This document shows, piece by piece, positions 17,401 through 25,295 of a stretch of DNA of 53,811 nt. Source of the DNA: an uncultured Senegalimassilia sp. GTDB taxonomy: Bacteria > Actinomycetota > Coriobacteriia > Coriobacteriales > Eggerthellaceae. The DNA lies in NCBI GenBank assembly GCA_934661765.1, contig CAKUJT010000006.1, forward strand, positions 1 to 53,811. Reading direction: 5' to 3'. The position numbers and the translations under genes are program-made. The notes under the pieces are model-generated. The model was not told the origin of the DNA. It did no database searches and saw only the letters and a list, made by a program, of their open reading frames with translations. Within the stretch, counting starts at the first letter, position 1. The number at the start of each line of letters is the position of its first letter.

Positions 17401-18930
17401 CTATTCTTCCAGCACGGCGAAATAATCACTGCCCCGCTTCTCAACCTTGATATCGGCAAGAGAAGCGATGTACTGCCGCATCTGAGCGAATCCATGATCG
17501 CGAACCTTGAACGATTTGAATGCGCTTCGCACAAGCTTGGACAGATCCGCAACGCCGACCCCATCGACGCCCGCATCGCGCACGGCGTCGAAGATGAGCT
17601 GCTCAGGCGTCTGCCCATGTGTTTGCTCGGGCCGTTGAGCACGCGAAGGCCTGCGACGCTTGCGAGCCGGTTTAGAGCCCCGCGCCTCGGGTTGAACCGC
17701 AAGCCCTTCCCCGTCCTCTAACGCGACAGATGCTTCGTCGGCGGCGTCGGACGCACGGCCGCCTTCGGAGTAGTCCGCCGACGTTGCCGCAGCCTGCGCC
17801 CCATCAGATGTTTCGACGGCAGCCGTATCAACCGAAGCCGCCCCATCAGGGGAAGCGTCATCAGCTCGGTCATGCGAGTTGCGGCCCGTCGCAACGGCGT
17901 CTTCAGAGGACGTAGCCCGATCGACCTCGACCTTATCAGCAGAGGCAATCCCCGTCTCATCCGATTCACCGTCGAAGGACTGCGCGCGATCGGCGGCGCT
18001 GACGGCTTTCGAGCGGGACCTGCGGGATCGGGACCTACGGGATCGACGCGGCTTGTCACCCTCCTGCGTTTCGGATGCCCCCTGCTGCGATTCGGCGGCA
18101 TTCTCTTCAGGCCGATTCTCCAAATCCGTGGGAACCGCCGACCCCGTTTGCCCATCGTCGCTAGATTGACCGCTAGCGGAAGCCGTGGAGCTTTCCGTCA
18201 GCTCCACCATGACGCTGTTGCCATCCTTGGTGACTTGGACGCTGGAAAACTCGCCGAGCAGCTTCGTAAGCTGGTTGGTGCCATAGCTGCGCACGTCGAA
18301 ATCGGGATAACGCTTGAGAAGACGGCTGCCGACCTCACCAAGGCCCGTAGCTTTGCCGTTGTTCTGGTTATCGGTGACGATATCGGACACGGCGCGCTCG
18401 ACCTGCTCGATGCTCGGCCCGCTACCCTGCCCCGCAGTCGATGCCGCTTGCCCCCGATGACCGCGCCGGGACGCTTTGCCGCCTTCGCCCACAAGCAGCT
18501 CGAGCGTGGTGAAGATATCGCACGCCTTGCGAAACGGAACGGGCGTCTTCTTCTCGCCCATGCCGATGACGGTCAGGCCGCTTTCGCGGATGCGGCTTGC
18601 AAGACGCGTGAAATCGCTGTCGCTCGATACGATGCAAAACCCCTCGACCGACCCGGTGTACATGATGTCCATAGCGTCGATGATCATGGCGGAATCGGTG
18701 GCGTTTTTGCCCGTGGTGTAACTGAACTGCTGAATGGGCGTGATCGAGTTCTCAAGCAACGCATCTTTCCATTTCGCATGCAGCGTGCTCGTCCAGTCGC
18801 CATAGATGCGCTTATAGGTGATGGTTCCGTATTTTGACAGTTCGTCGGTGATCGGCTTGATGTACTTCGCCGAAACGTTGTCCGCATCGATGATGAGCGC
18901 GAATCGTTTCTCGGATGATTTGGAATCCAA
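17401..18930 (-). CDS. NYN-domain protein with two OST-HTH/LOTUS-like domains
   Basis: Predicted RNA-acting protein of 509 residues. I place the start at TTG 18930 (MDSKSSEKRFALI) because AAGGAG lies five bases upstream and family alignments begin here; the ATG at 19077 falls near the tRNA terminator. The NYN (PIN-like nuclease) domain covers about 10-150: ALIIDADNVS, KRIYGDW, DSAMIIDAMD and VSSDSDFTRLASRIRESG carry the acidic metal-binding residues. A first OST-HTH follows at about 185-260, ending VTKDGNSVMVEL. A Ser/Arg/Glu-rich disordered region spans roughly 265-420, including RRSRRSRSRRSRSK. A second OST-HTH is at about 438-509 (TPEQLIFDAVRDAG to the end). Bacterial relatives are largely uncharacterised; RNA cleavage is inference. 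Confidence 0.87.
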   Translation of the reverse strand: MDSKSSEKRFALIIDADNVSAKYIKPITDELSKYGTITYKRIYGDWTSTLHAKWKDALLENSITPIQQFSYTTGKNATDSAMIIDAMDIMYTGSVEGFCIVSSDSDFTRLASRIRESGLTVIGMGEKKTPVPFRKACDIFTTLELLVGEGGKASRRGHRGQAASTAGQGSGPSIEQVERAVSDIVTDNQNNGKATGLGEVGSRLLKRYPDFDVRSYGTNQLTKLLGEFSSVQVTKDGNSVMVELTESSTASASGQSSDDGQTGSAVPTDLENRPEENAAESQQGASETQEGDKPRRSRRSRSRRSRSKAVSAADRAQSFDGESDETGIASADKVEVDRATSSEDAVATGRNSHDRADDASPDGAASVDTAAVETSDGAQAAATSADYSEGGRASDAADEASVALEDGEGLAVQPEARGSKPARKRRRPSRAQRPEQTHGQTPEQLIFDAVRDAGVDGVGVADLSKLVRSAFKSFKVRDHGFAQMRQYIASLADIKVEKRGSDYFAVLEE

Positions 18931-19047
18931 TATGTCTCCTTTTGGGAATCTGCTCCCATGAGCATGATGTGTCGTGCACATTGTACGACAGCACTGCAAG
19001 CACAAGCCGATTACAGGCAACCATAAGCACAATGCGAAAAAATGAAA

Positions 19048-19069
19048 AAGCCCCGCATTTGCGGGGCTT
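19048..19069 (-). terminator. Terminator of the tRNA-His/Lys operon
   Basis: Nine-base-pair stem (AAGCCCCGC at 19048-19056 with 19061-19069), loop of four, followed on the minus strand by TTTCATTTTTTCGC. Confidence 0.88.
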
Positions 19070-19078
19070 AAATTCACA

Positions 19079-19154
19079 TGGTGGACTGTCGGGGACTCGA
19101 ACCCCGGACCTTGGGATTAAGAGTCCCCTGCTCTACCAACTAAGCTAACAGTCC
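19079..19154 (-). tRNA. tRNA-Lys (CTT), distal copy
   Basis: Acceptor stem GGACTGT/ACAGTCC, anticodon loop CTCTTAA giving CTT, encoded CCA at 19079-19081. Nearly identical to the copy at 19199-19274, differing in one acceptor-stem pair. G27-A43 at the top of the anticodon stem is unpaired in both copies. Confidence 0.95.
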
Positions 19155-19198
19155 AAGAAAAAGAATATGTGAAGGTTCGTTTAACTAGCATGTTTAAA

Positions 19199-19274
19199 TG
19201 GTGGACCGTCGGGGACTCGAACCCCGGACCTTGGGATTAAGAGTCCCCTGCTCTACCAACTAAGCTAACGGTCC
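19199..19274 (-). tRNA. tRNA-Lys (CTT), proximal copy
   Basis: Acceptor stem GGACCGT/ACGGTCC, anticodon CTT, encoded CCA at 19199-19201. It differs from the neighbouring copy by a compensated acceptor-stem change (T-A to C-G). Confidence 0.95.
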
Positions 19275-19306
19275 AAGAAAACACACTATGTCAAACAGCT
19301 GCGCGA

Positions 19307-19384
19307 TGGGGTGGGTGAAGGGATTCGAACCCTCGACCTCCAGAGCCACAATCTGGCGCCCTAACCAACTAGGCCACACCCACC
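19307..19384 (-). tRNA. tRNA-His (GTG)
   Basis: Acceptor stem GTGGGTG/CACCCAC, the extra G at position -1 (19384) opposite discriminator C, anticodon loop TTGTGGC giving GTG, encoded CCA at 19307-19309. First gene of the tRNA-His-Lys-Lys operon. Confidence 0.95.
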
Positions 19385-19399
19385 AAGGCGCGAGTAAGT

Positions 19400-19427
19400 A
19401 TTATACGCACTTCCAAAATCTGTGCAA
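19400..19427 (-). promoter_or_regulatory. Promoter of the tRNA-His/Lys/Lys operon
   Basis: On the minus strand TTGCAC (19427-19422), 16 bases, TATAAT (19405-19400). The expected start is a few bases before the tRNA-His 5' end. Confidence 0.8.
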
Positions 19428-19839
19428 CCCCCTTTTCGAAACTTTTTTCGAAAAGGTTTTCGAGCCGCTTAGCTGGACGACCCGCCTAGCTGAATTCGCG
19501 CGTTTATCCACATGCTTCGCTTCCGCTATCGAACTCAACCGATTATGCAGCGGCTGAGCCTGGCAACGTCCCTTCTTAAGGCGAAAGCTGATGCTCGACC
19601 CATGGCTTTTAACGTTCTCCCCAGAAGCCCAGGCGATGCACGGCGAGCATGCATGACATAACCACCTTCTCGCGTTTGCCTTCTATAGCGAGAACCCGTA
19701 GACCGTGGCGGCAGGGAGCGCTCAGATGGTAACCGTCTATTTGTGCAGATGCACCAAGGTTCATATGCCGTTAACCTTTCAAGACCTACCGTTCGGGTTA
19801 CAATGTGGCTATTCCCGTTGAATACTTGGAGATGCCCAT
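19428..19839. other. Intergenic region with an AT-rich inverted repeat
   Basis: No gene is supported. An 11-bp inverted repeat lies at 19431-19441 and 19446-19456 (CCTTTTCGAAA and its complement), followed on the + strand by TTTTCG. Near the right end, TTTCAA-N16-TACAAT (19777-19804) is a weak + strand promoter candidate for the antiporter. Confidence 0.5.
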
Positions 19840-21897
19840 ATGGAGACATTCCTGCTTATATTGCTTATGCTCGCCGCCGTTTTAGCCTCGTCGGTGATCG
19901 ACCAGCTTGTGCCTAAAGTATCATCGCCGCTTATCCAGATCGGCCTGGGCCTTGCCATCGCCGTGGTCGCAGGACGGCAGATAGATCTGCTCTTCGACGA
20001 ATCGGAGCTGTTCTTAGTTTTGTTCATAGCCCCGCTGCTGTTCCACGAGGCGAAAGAAGCCAAGAAAACGGAATTGTGGCGCAACAGGCGCTCCATCTTA
20101 TCGCTGGCAATCGGCTTGGTCCTGGCCATCATCGTTGCCGTGGGCTTTTTCGTGAACGCTATGATCCCCTCCATTTCGCTTGCCGCGGCGTTCGCGCTGG
20201 GCGCGGCGCTCGGCCCGACAGACCCCATCGCCGTGTCCGCCGCATCGAAAGACGCCGACATCAGCCCACGATGCAAGGCGCTCCTTAAAGGCGAATCGCT
20301 TATCAACGACGCCTCGGGCATCGTAGCCTTCCAATTCGCCATAGCCGCGGCCATGACCGGCGCCTTCTCCCCCGCTCATGCCATTGGCGAGTTTCTGCTA
20401 GAGTTCGTGGGCGGCATCGCGTTCGGTTTGATACTCGGTGTTATCGGCAACGGCATCGTGCGCCTGGTACGCTCATGGGGGCTTGAAAACACCACGTTCC
20501 ATGTTCTGTTCGAGGTGTTCACCCCGTTCATCGTATTTTTGACAGCCGACCAGCTCGGCGGGAGCGGCATCCTGGCAGTGGTCGCTGCCGGCCTAGTCAA
20601 CGTCATCTCGCCCCGCACAGCCGGCCCTTCGGTGTCTCGTCTGAACATCGTCTCCACCAGCGTATGGCGTGTGATTTCCTTCACGCTCAACGGCATCGTG
20701 TTCGTGTTGCTAGGAACGCAGCTACCACGCGCAATGCAAACCACCTGGAACAACGTGGCCATCTCGAACTGGACGCTGCTTATATACGTGCTGACCATCA
20801 GCATGATCCTCATAGCCGTTCGATTCGTATGGGTGCTGCTGATGGAGCGCGTGCACCACAGGCACGTTGCAAAGCGCAACGAGAAAGCCGCAAAAGAAAA
20901 GAACATCGTACCCGAGCCACGCAAGTCGCTGGCTCATGACGTGCATTCCGCCGCCATCATGACGCTTGGCGGCCCGAAGGGCACCGTTACCCTAGCGGTG
21001 ATTCTGACCCTTCCGCAAGCAATCGCGCAACGTCAGCTGATATTGTTCCTGGCGTGCGGCGTTATCGTGGTCACGCTTCTGCTCGCCACCTTCGTGGTTC
21101 CGATCTTGGCCCCCCAAAAGAAACGCGACAACACCGAACAACTCGAACGCGATGTCCAAGCGAACCTTGACATCCTCCGCGTCGTGATCGAGGAGCTTTC
21201 CGCACGTCAAACGCCTGAAACCCGCGCGGCAACGCAAATCGTCGTTCGCCAGTACAACGACCGCATCAAAAGAATCAAAGAGCTCAACGGCATAGAAGAC
21301 GAGCCCAACATGAAGCTGCGCCTGCGCACGCTGACATGGGAACGCGAATTCGCACAGCATCTGATCGACACCGACCAAGTTGATCGTTTCGCTGGATATC
21401 AGTACCTTATGCGCCTTGCGCGCATGGAGGAGCTTATCATGCATCAGCACTCGGTACGTGCTAACCTTCGACAGCATTTCATACGGTGGAGAACATTCGG
21501 CCGACGAAGCTTGCAGGAAATCGTCCATAAGGTTCCCGGAGCCGAGCTAAGCGAGACCACGCAGGCAACGCGAGCCCTGCAAATCAAATGCTACGAGCAT
21601 GTGGTGGACAAGCTTCACGAAGAGTTAGCCGGAAACTCCGCCGCCAACGCCGAGGACATCTCGAAACTGCTCATCGAATACCAGCGCCTGCTGAGAACGC
21701 TGCGCGCTGCCGCTCCCTCCATCACCTCGTTCACGACAACGCAAGATAAAAGCGCTGACGTCGAGCGACTTGGTTTGGAAATCGAACTTGAGCAGATCCA
21801 AACCCGCTACGACGATGGCGAGCTTTCCCGCGTGGCGGCAAAGCGCCTGCGAGAAAACGTCAACCTCATGCAAATGGACTTGGAAGACAACGTATAG
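19840..21897 (+). CDS. Na+/H+ antiporter, CPA1 (NhaP/YjcE-like)
   Basis: Monovalent cation/proton antiporter of 685 residues, with about 12 membrane segments in the first ~430 residues. The ion-binding region shows ALGPTDPIAVSAASKDAD with the conserved Asp-Pro, followed by KGESLINDASGIVAFQFA, the Asn-Asp pair expected in CPA1 exchangers. Residues from about 430 to the end form a charged cytoplasmic tail predicted to be coiled coil, ending MQMDLEDNV; such tails often regulate transport. GGAG lies ten bases before the ATG. It is monocistronic and ends near a bidirectional terminator. Cation preference (Na+ or K+) cannot be decided. Confidence 0.9.
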   Translation: METFLLILLMLAAVLASSVIDQLVPKVSSPLIQIGLGLAIAVVAGRQIDLLFDESELFLVLFIAPLLFHEAKEAKKTELWRNRRSILSLAIGLVLAIIVAVGFFVNAMIPSISLAAAFALGAALGPTDPIAVSAASKDADISPRCKALLKGESLINDASGIVAFQFAIAAAMTGAFSPAHAIGEFLLEFVGGIAFGLILGVIGNGIVRLVRSWGLENTTFHVLFEVFTPFIVFLTADQLGGSGILAVVAAGLVNVISPRTAGPSVSRLNIVSTSVWRVISFTLNGIVFVLLGTQLPRAMQTTWNNVAISNWTLLIYVLTISMILIAVRFVWVLLMERVHHRHVAKRNEKAAKEKNIVPEPRKSLAHDVHSAAIMTLGGPKGTVTLAVILTLPQAIAQRQLILFLACGVIVVTLLLATFVVPILAPQKKRDNTEQLERDVQANLDILRVVIEELSARQTPETRAATQIVVRQYNDRIKRIKELNGIEDEPNMKLRLRTLTWEREFAQHLIDTDQVDRFAGYQYLMRLARMEELIMHQHSVRANLRQHFIRWRTFGRRSLQEIVHKVPGAELSETTQATRALQIKCYEHVVDKLHEELAGNSAANAEDISKLLIEYQRLLRTLRAAAPSITSFTTTQDKSADVERLGLEIELEQIQTRYDDGELSRVAAKRLRENVNLMQMDLEDNV

Positions 21898-22015
21898 AAT
21901 TACATATGGGAGTTGACCTGCGTCAACTCCCAAAACTGGACACACTATTTGTCCTATAAGTCATGGTTTACCGCCTTTTGCGCTAAGGGTGCAGAAGACA
22001 GGCTAAAGCTATAAC

Positions 22016-22045
22016 AAAATGGCCGCCCGAAAAGGCGGCCATTTT
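22016..22045. terminator. Bidirectional terminator between antiporter and argS
   Basis: Twelve-base-pair perfect stem (AAAATGGCCGCC, 22016-22027, with 22034-22045). A and T runs in the arms allow termination in both directions between convergent genes. Confidence 0.88.
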
Positions 22046-22071
22046 ACTGAACAGTTGAGCTTAATAAAAGC

Positions 22072-23784
22072 CTACATGCGCTCGGGAGCGGATACACCGA
22101 TAAGATCCAGCGTCAAAGCCAACACCGTACGCGTTGCGTCCGCAAGGGCCAAACGGGCGTTCTGGATGGCGGGCTCTTCGCCGACGATATGGCAATTGGT
22201 ATAGAACTGATGGAACAAGCCGGCAAGCTCCTGCGCATAATGCGTCAAGCGGAACGGAGCGCGATCGCGTGCTGCCAGGGCCACAAGCTCGCCAAAGTCA
22301 TCCATCTTGCGCATAAGGGCGATCTCGGACTCGTGCGTGAGCACGCTGAGGTCGACATCTGCGGGGATGACCTTTGCAGCCAGCTCATCGGCGGACAGCG
22401 ACTCGGCACCTTCGCCAGCGGCCTTGCGCAAGACAGAGCAAATGCGCGCATGAGCATACTGCACGTAGTACACCGGGTTGGAGTTGTCCTTCTTCTTGGC
22501 AACCTCGATATCGAAGTCGATAGGCTGATCGGAGGAACGCGAGAGCATCAGGAAGCGCGTTGCATCCACGCCAACTTCATCGATGAGCTCGGCAAACGTG
22601 ACCATCTCGCCCGTACGCTTGGACATACGCACCGCTTCGCCATCGCGGAACAGGTTAACCAGCTGCCCCAGCACAACTTCGAGCGCACCCGGATAGCCCC
22701 AAGCGGCAAGCATGGCCTCGCAACGGCGGATATAGCCGTGGTGATCGGCGCCCCACAGGTCGATCAGATGATCGAACCCACGCTGCATCTTGTTGTAGTG
22801 GTAGGCCACATCGGACATGAAGTACGTGTACTCGCCGTTTTCCTTGAGCAGAACACGGTCCTTGTCATCGCCAAAATCAGTGGAACGGAACCAGGTGGCG
22901 CCATCCTTGTCGTACAGGTAGCCCTTCTCGTTCATGATCTCAAGAGAGCGGGAAACGGGCGACGTGCCGTTCTCGTCGGTCTCGTAGAGGCTGCGCTCGC
23001 TAAACCAGGTATCGAACGTGGTACCAAAACCGGTGAGGGTTTCGCGGGCAAGATCGAGCATCTCCTGATAGGCGATTTCACGGAACGCCTCCATGCGTTC
23101 CTGGTCGCTAACGCTCTCCCACTTGTTACCATCACGGTCGATGATGCCCTGGGCGATATCCTTCACATAGCCGCCACCATAGCACTTCTCGGGCATCTCG
23201 ATATCGTGACCTAGCAACTGCATATAGCGAACGGAAACCGAATTACCGAAGACATCCATCTGAACGCCATGGTCGTTGATGTAATACTCCTCGGATACCT
23301 GATAACCAGCATGACGCATCACGCGCGCAATGGCGTCGCCAAGCGTTGCCCAGCGGCCATGACCGACATGCATCGGGCCCGTAGGATTGGCAGACACATA
23401 CTCAAGGTTGACGTTGTGAGGAGTGCCTTCAGGCAACGTACCCTTGCCGAAGTCGAAACGCTCTGCACGCACACGTGCAGCAACAGACTGGAACGCAGAA
23501 GGCGTCAACTTGATGTTGATGAAACCAGGACCTGCGATCTCGACAGACGCGATCATGTTATTTTCGGGCAGATGATCAACGATGATCTGCGCAATCTCGC
23601 GCGGATTTTTGTGGGCCAGCTTTGCCGTACGCATGGCAACGGTCGAAGCCCAATCGCCATTGGATAGGTCGCGAGGACGCTCAAGTGCCGGAGCAGGACG
23701 CTCGGCCAGCTCCAGCGTTGCGTCGTCACAAGCAGCGGCGATGGAAGCCGCAATGAGGTTTTCCAGTTCTTCGCGAATTTGCAT
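22072..23784 (-). CDS. argS: Arginyl-tRNA synthetase
   Basis: Class I synthetase for tRNA-Arg, 570 residues. The N-terminal Add-1 tRNA-binding domain covers about 1-100 (SVEIAGPGFINIKL). The HIGH motif is HVGH at 139-142 in SANPTGPMHVGHGRW. The KMSK-like loop reads VRMSKRTGEMVT. The C-terminal DALR anticodon-binding domain ends HQFYTNCHIVGEEPA to APERM. It is full length, with AAGGAAG eleven bases before the ATG. It lies directly downstream of the arc operon on the same strand but behind a terminator, so it is probably transcribed on its own. Confidence 0.96.
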   Translation of the reverse strand: MQIREELENLIAASIAAACDDATLELAERPAPALERPRDLSNGDWASTVAMRTAKLAHKNPREIAQIIVDHLPENNMIASVEIAGPGFINIKLTPSAFQSVAARVRAERFDFGKGTLPEGTPHNVNLEYVSANPTGPMHVGHGRWATLGDAIARVMRHAGYQVSEEYYINDHGVQMDVFGNSVSVRYMQLLGHDIEMPEKCYGGGYVKDIAQGIIDRDGNKWESVSDQERMEAFREIAYQEMLDLARETLTGFGTTFDTWFSERSLYETDENGTSPVSRSLEIMNEKGYLYDKDGATWFRSTDFGDDKDRVLLKENGEYTYFMSDVAYHYNKMQRGFDHLIDLWGADHHGYIRRCEAMLAAWGYPGALEVVLGQLVNLFRDGEAVRMSKRTGEMVTFAELIDEVGVDATRFLMLSRSSDQPIDFDIEVAKKKDNSNPVYYVQYAHARICSVLRKAAGEGAESLSADELAAKVIPADVDLSVLTHESEIALMRKMDDFGELVALAARDRAPFRLTHYAQELAGLFHQFYTNCHIVGEEPAIQNARLALADATRTVLALTLDLIGVSAPERM

Positions 23785-23894
23785 GTTGATAAAACTTCCT
23801 TAAGCTAGCACCGAATACATAGTTCTGCATCTTACCATGCTTGTCCCAACAATCCGAGATACAGTCGCCAGGCAACACGGTAAACCGAAAACCA

Positions 23895-23924
23895 AAAGCT
23901 CCCCCGCATATGCGAGGGAGCTTT
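23895..23924 (-). terminator. Terminator after arcC
   Basis: Nine-base-pair outer stem (AAAGCTCCC, 23895-23903, with 23916-23924) plus four inner pairs (CGCA/TGCG). The minus strand continues TTGGTTTTCGG. It ends the arc operon about 280 bases past the arcC stop. The stretch between it and arcC has no supported gene. Confidence 0.78.
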
Positions 23925-24201
23925 CGGGCCTTGCCCAAAGATCAAATCTTGAACAAAGGCAAAGGCTTTAGGAGGTGCGACAGGGCATGCGCACGCACTG
24001 TCGCGAGTAAGCGATTGTTTAGGTATTCGTTCGTGATGAGCAAACGAACGAAACCAACGGGCCGAAAACGATCGATGTTCCAATCAGAACGCAAGTCGCA
24101 TGCTAAATCATAATCACCATCGTTCGTTCTCTCCGTTTGCTGCACCGTGATCATGCAAGCACCATCACGGGAAGGATCAGCAAACAATGCTAGTCATCGA
24201 A

Positions 24202-25155
24202 TTAAGCGGTGATGACGGTGCCCGTCTTGCCCTCGAGGCCGGCAGCGGCGCACTCGAGGGAGGTGATGAGAGCCTTGCCCTGCGGGAAGGCCTCGACGTA
24301 CTCGATGCAGGCCTCGACCTTGGGCAGCATGGAGCCGGGGGCGAACTGGCCCTGGGCGATGTACTCGCGAGCCTCGGCCACGGTCATCGTGGAGAGCTCT
24401 TCCTGGTCGGGCTTGTTGAAGTTGATGCAGACCTTCTCGACGGCGGTCAGGATGACCAGCATGTCGGCGCCGAAGTCGGCGGCCAGCTTGGCGGAGGAGC
24501 GGTCCTTGTCGATGACGGCGGGAACGCCCTCGTAGCCGTTCTCGGTCTCGAAGACCGGCACGCCGCCGCCACCGGTGGAGACGACGATGTAGCCGTTGTC
24601 CATGAGGTCCTTCACGGCGTCGAACTCGACGATGCGCTCGGGCTTCGGGGAGGCGACGACCTGACGCCAGCCGCGGCCGGCGTCCTCCTTGAAGGTCCAG
24701 CCGGTCTCAGCGGCCTTGGCCTTGGCCTCTTCCTCGGTCATGAAGGCGCCGACGGGCTTGGTGGGGTTCTGGAACGCCGGATCCTCGGGGTTCACGACGG
24801 TCTGGGTGATGACGTTGGCGACGGAGCGCATGATGCCGCGGGCCTTCAGGTCGTTCAGGATGGCCTGGGACAGCTGATAGCCGATGTAGCCCTGGGACAT
24901 CGCGCCGGCCTCGGGGAAAGGCATCTCCGGGGTCTTGCCGTCGTTGGCGGCGGCGTAGGCGAAAGCGTTGTTGATCATGCCGACCTGGGGGCCGTTGCCG
25001 TGGGACACGACGACGTTGACGCCGTCGCCGACCATGTCGACGATGTGCTTGGCGGTGTTCTTAACCAGCTCGAGCTGCTCCTGCGGGCTGTTGCCGAGAG
25101 CGTTGCCGCCGAGGGCGATGACTACGGAAGGACCTTCACCTTTTGCGTAGGGCAT
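24202..25155 (-). CDS. arcC: Carbamate kinase
   Basis: Last step of the arginine deiminase pathway: carbamoyl phosphate + ADP gives ATP, CO2 and ammonia. 317 residues, full length. Amino acid kinase fold with VVIALGGNALGNSPQEQ, VVSHGNGPQVGMI, the substrate loop around AGAMSQGYIGYQLSQ, and VVSTGGGGVPVFE. The C terminus holds GSMLPKVEACIEYVE. AAGGAGG stands just before the ATG. The gene follows arcB after 140 bases that contain a GC hairpin and a terminator-like three-way junction, so its expression may be set separately from arcA and arcB. Confidence 0.96.
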   Translation of the reverse strand: MPYAKGEGPSVVIALGGNALGNSPQEQLELVKNTAKHIVDMVGDGVNVVVSHGNGPQVGMINNAFAYAAANDGKTPEMPFPEAGAMSQGYIGYQLSQAILNDLKARGIMRSVANVITQTVVNPEDPAFQNPTKPVGAFMTEEEAKAKAAETGWTFKEDAGRGWRQVVASPKPERIVEFDAVKDLMDNGYIVVSTGGGGVPVFETENGYEGVPAVIDKDRSSAKLAADFGADMLVILTAVEKVCINFNKPDQEELSTMTVAEAREYIAQGQFAPGSMLPKVEACIEYVEAFPQGKALITSLECAAAGLEGKTGTVITA

Positions 25156-25175
25156 GATTGCCTCCTTTTTGGGAA

Positions 25176-25223
25176 TAAAAAAACCAACCCATTGAAATGG
25201 GACGAATAATCGTCATAGGTTGG
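25176..25223 (-). promoter_or_regulatory. Terminator-like three-way junction before arcC
   Basis: In the transcript (minus strand), CCAAC at 25223-25219 pairs with GTTGG at 25188-25184, enclosing two hairpins: GACGA/TCGTC (25214-25210 with 25205-25201) and CCAT/ATGG (25200-25197 with 25092+100 to 25089+100, that is 25192-25189). Seven Us follow at 25183-25177, and the arcC ribosome binding site starts about ten bases later. A leader terminator or attenuator is the simplest reading. Confidence 0.5.
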
Positions 25224-25243
25224 CAAGGGAATTCGATGCAATT

Positions 25244-25274
25244 CGTTGCGCCGCCACTGGGGGGCGGCGCAACG
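25244..25274 (-). repeat. GC-rich hairpin after arcB
   Basis: Twelve-base-pair perfect stem (CGTTGCGCCGCC, 25244-25255, with 25263-25274) 22 bases past the arcB stop. No U-run follows, so it may protect the arcAB mRNA 3' end or pause polymerase. Confidence 0.6.
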
Positions 25275-25295
25275 GTGAGTTTAGAACCTAGAGAC

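Noticed and set aside
19079..19384. Regularly spaced near-identical repeats suggesting a CRISPR-like array
   Set aside because: The units fold as two tRNA-Lys and one tRNA-His with encoded CCA ends.
19535..19849. Minus-strand ORF in the gap before the antiporter
   Set aside because: Arg/Ser-rich, no ribosome binding site, no homology I recognise, and it runs over the antiporter promoter region.
23942..24187. 81-codon minus-strand ORF after arcC
   Set aside because: No ribosome binding site and no recognisable motif; treated as arcC 3' untranslated sequence.
24187..25209. + strand ORF opposite arcC, Asp/Gly/His-rich
   Set aside because: Shadow frame; arcC has full motifs and a strong ribosome binding site.
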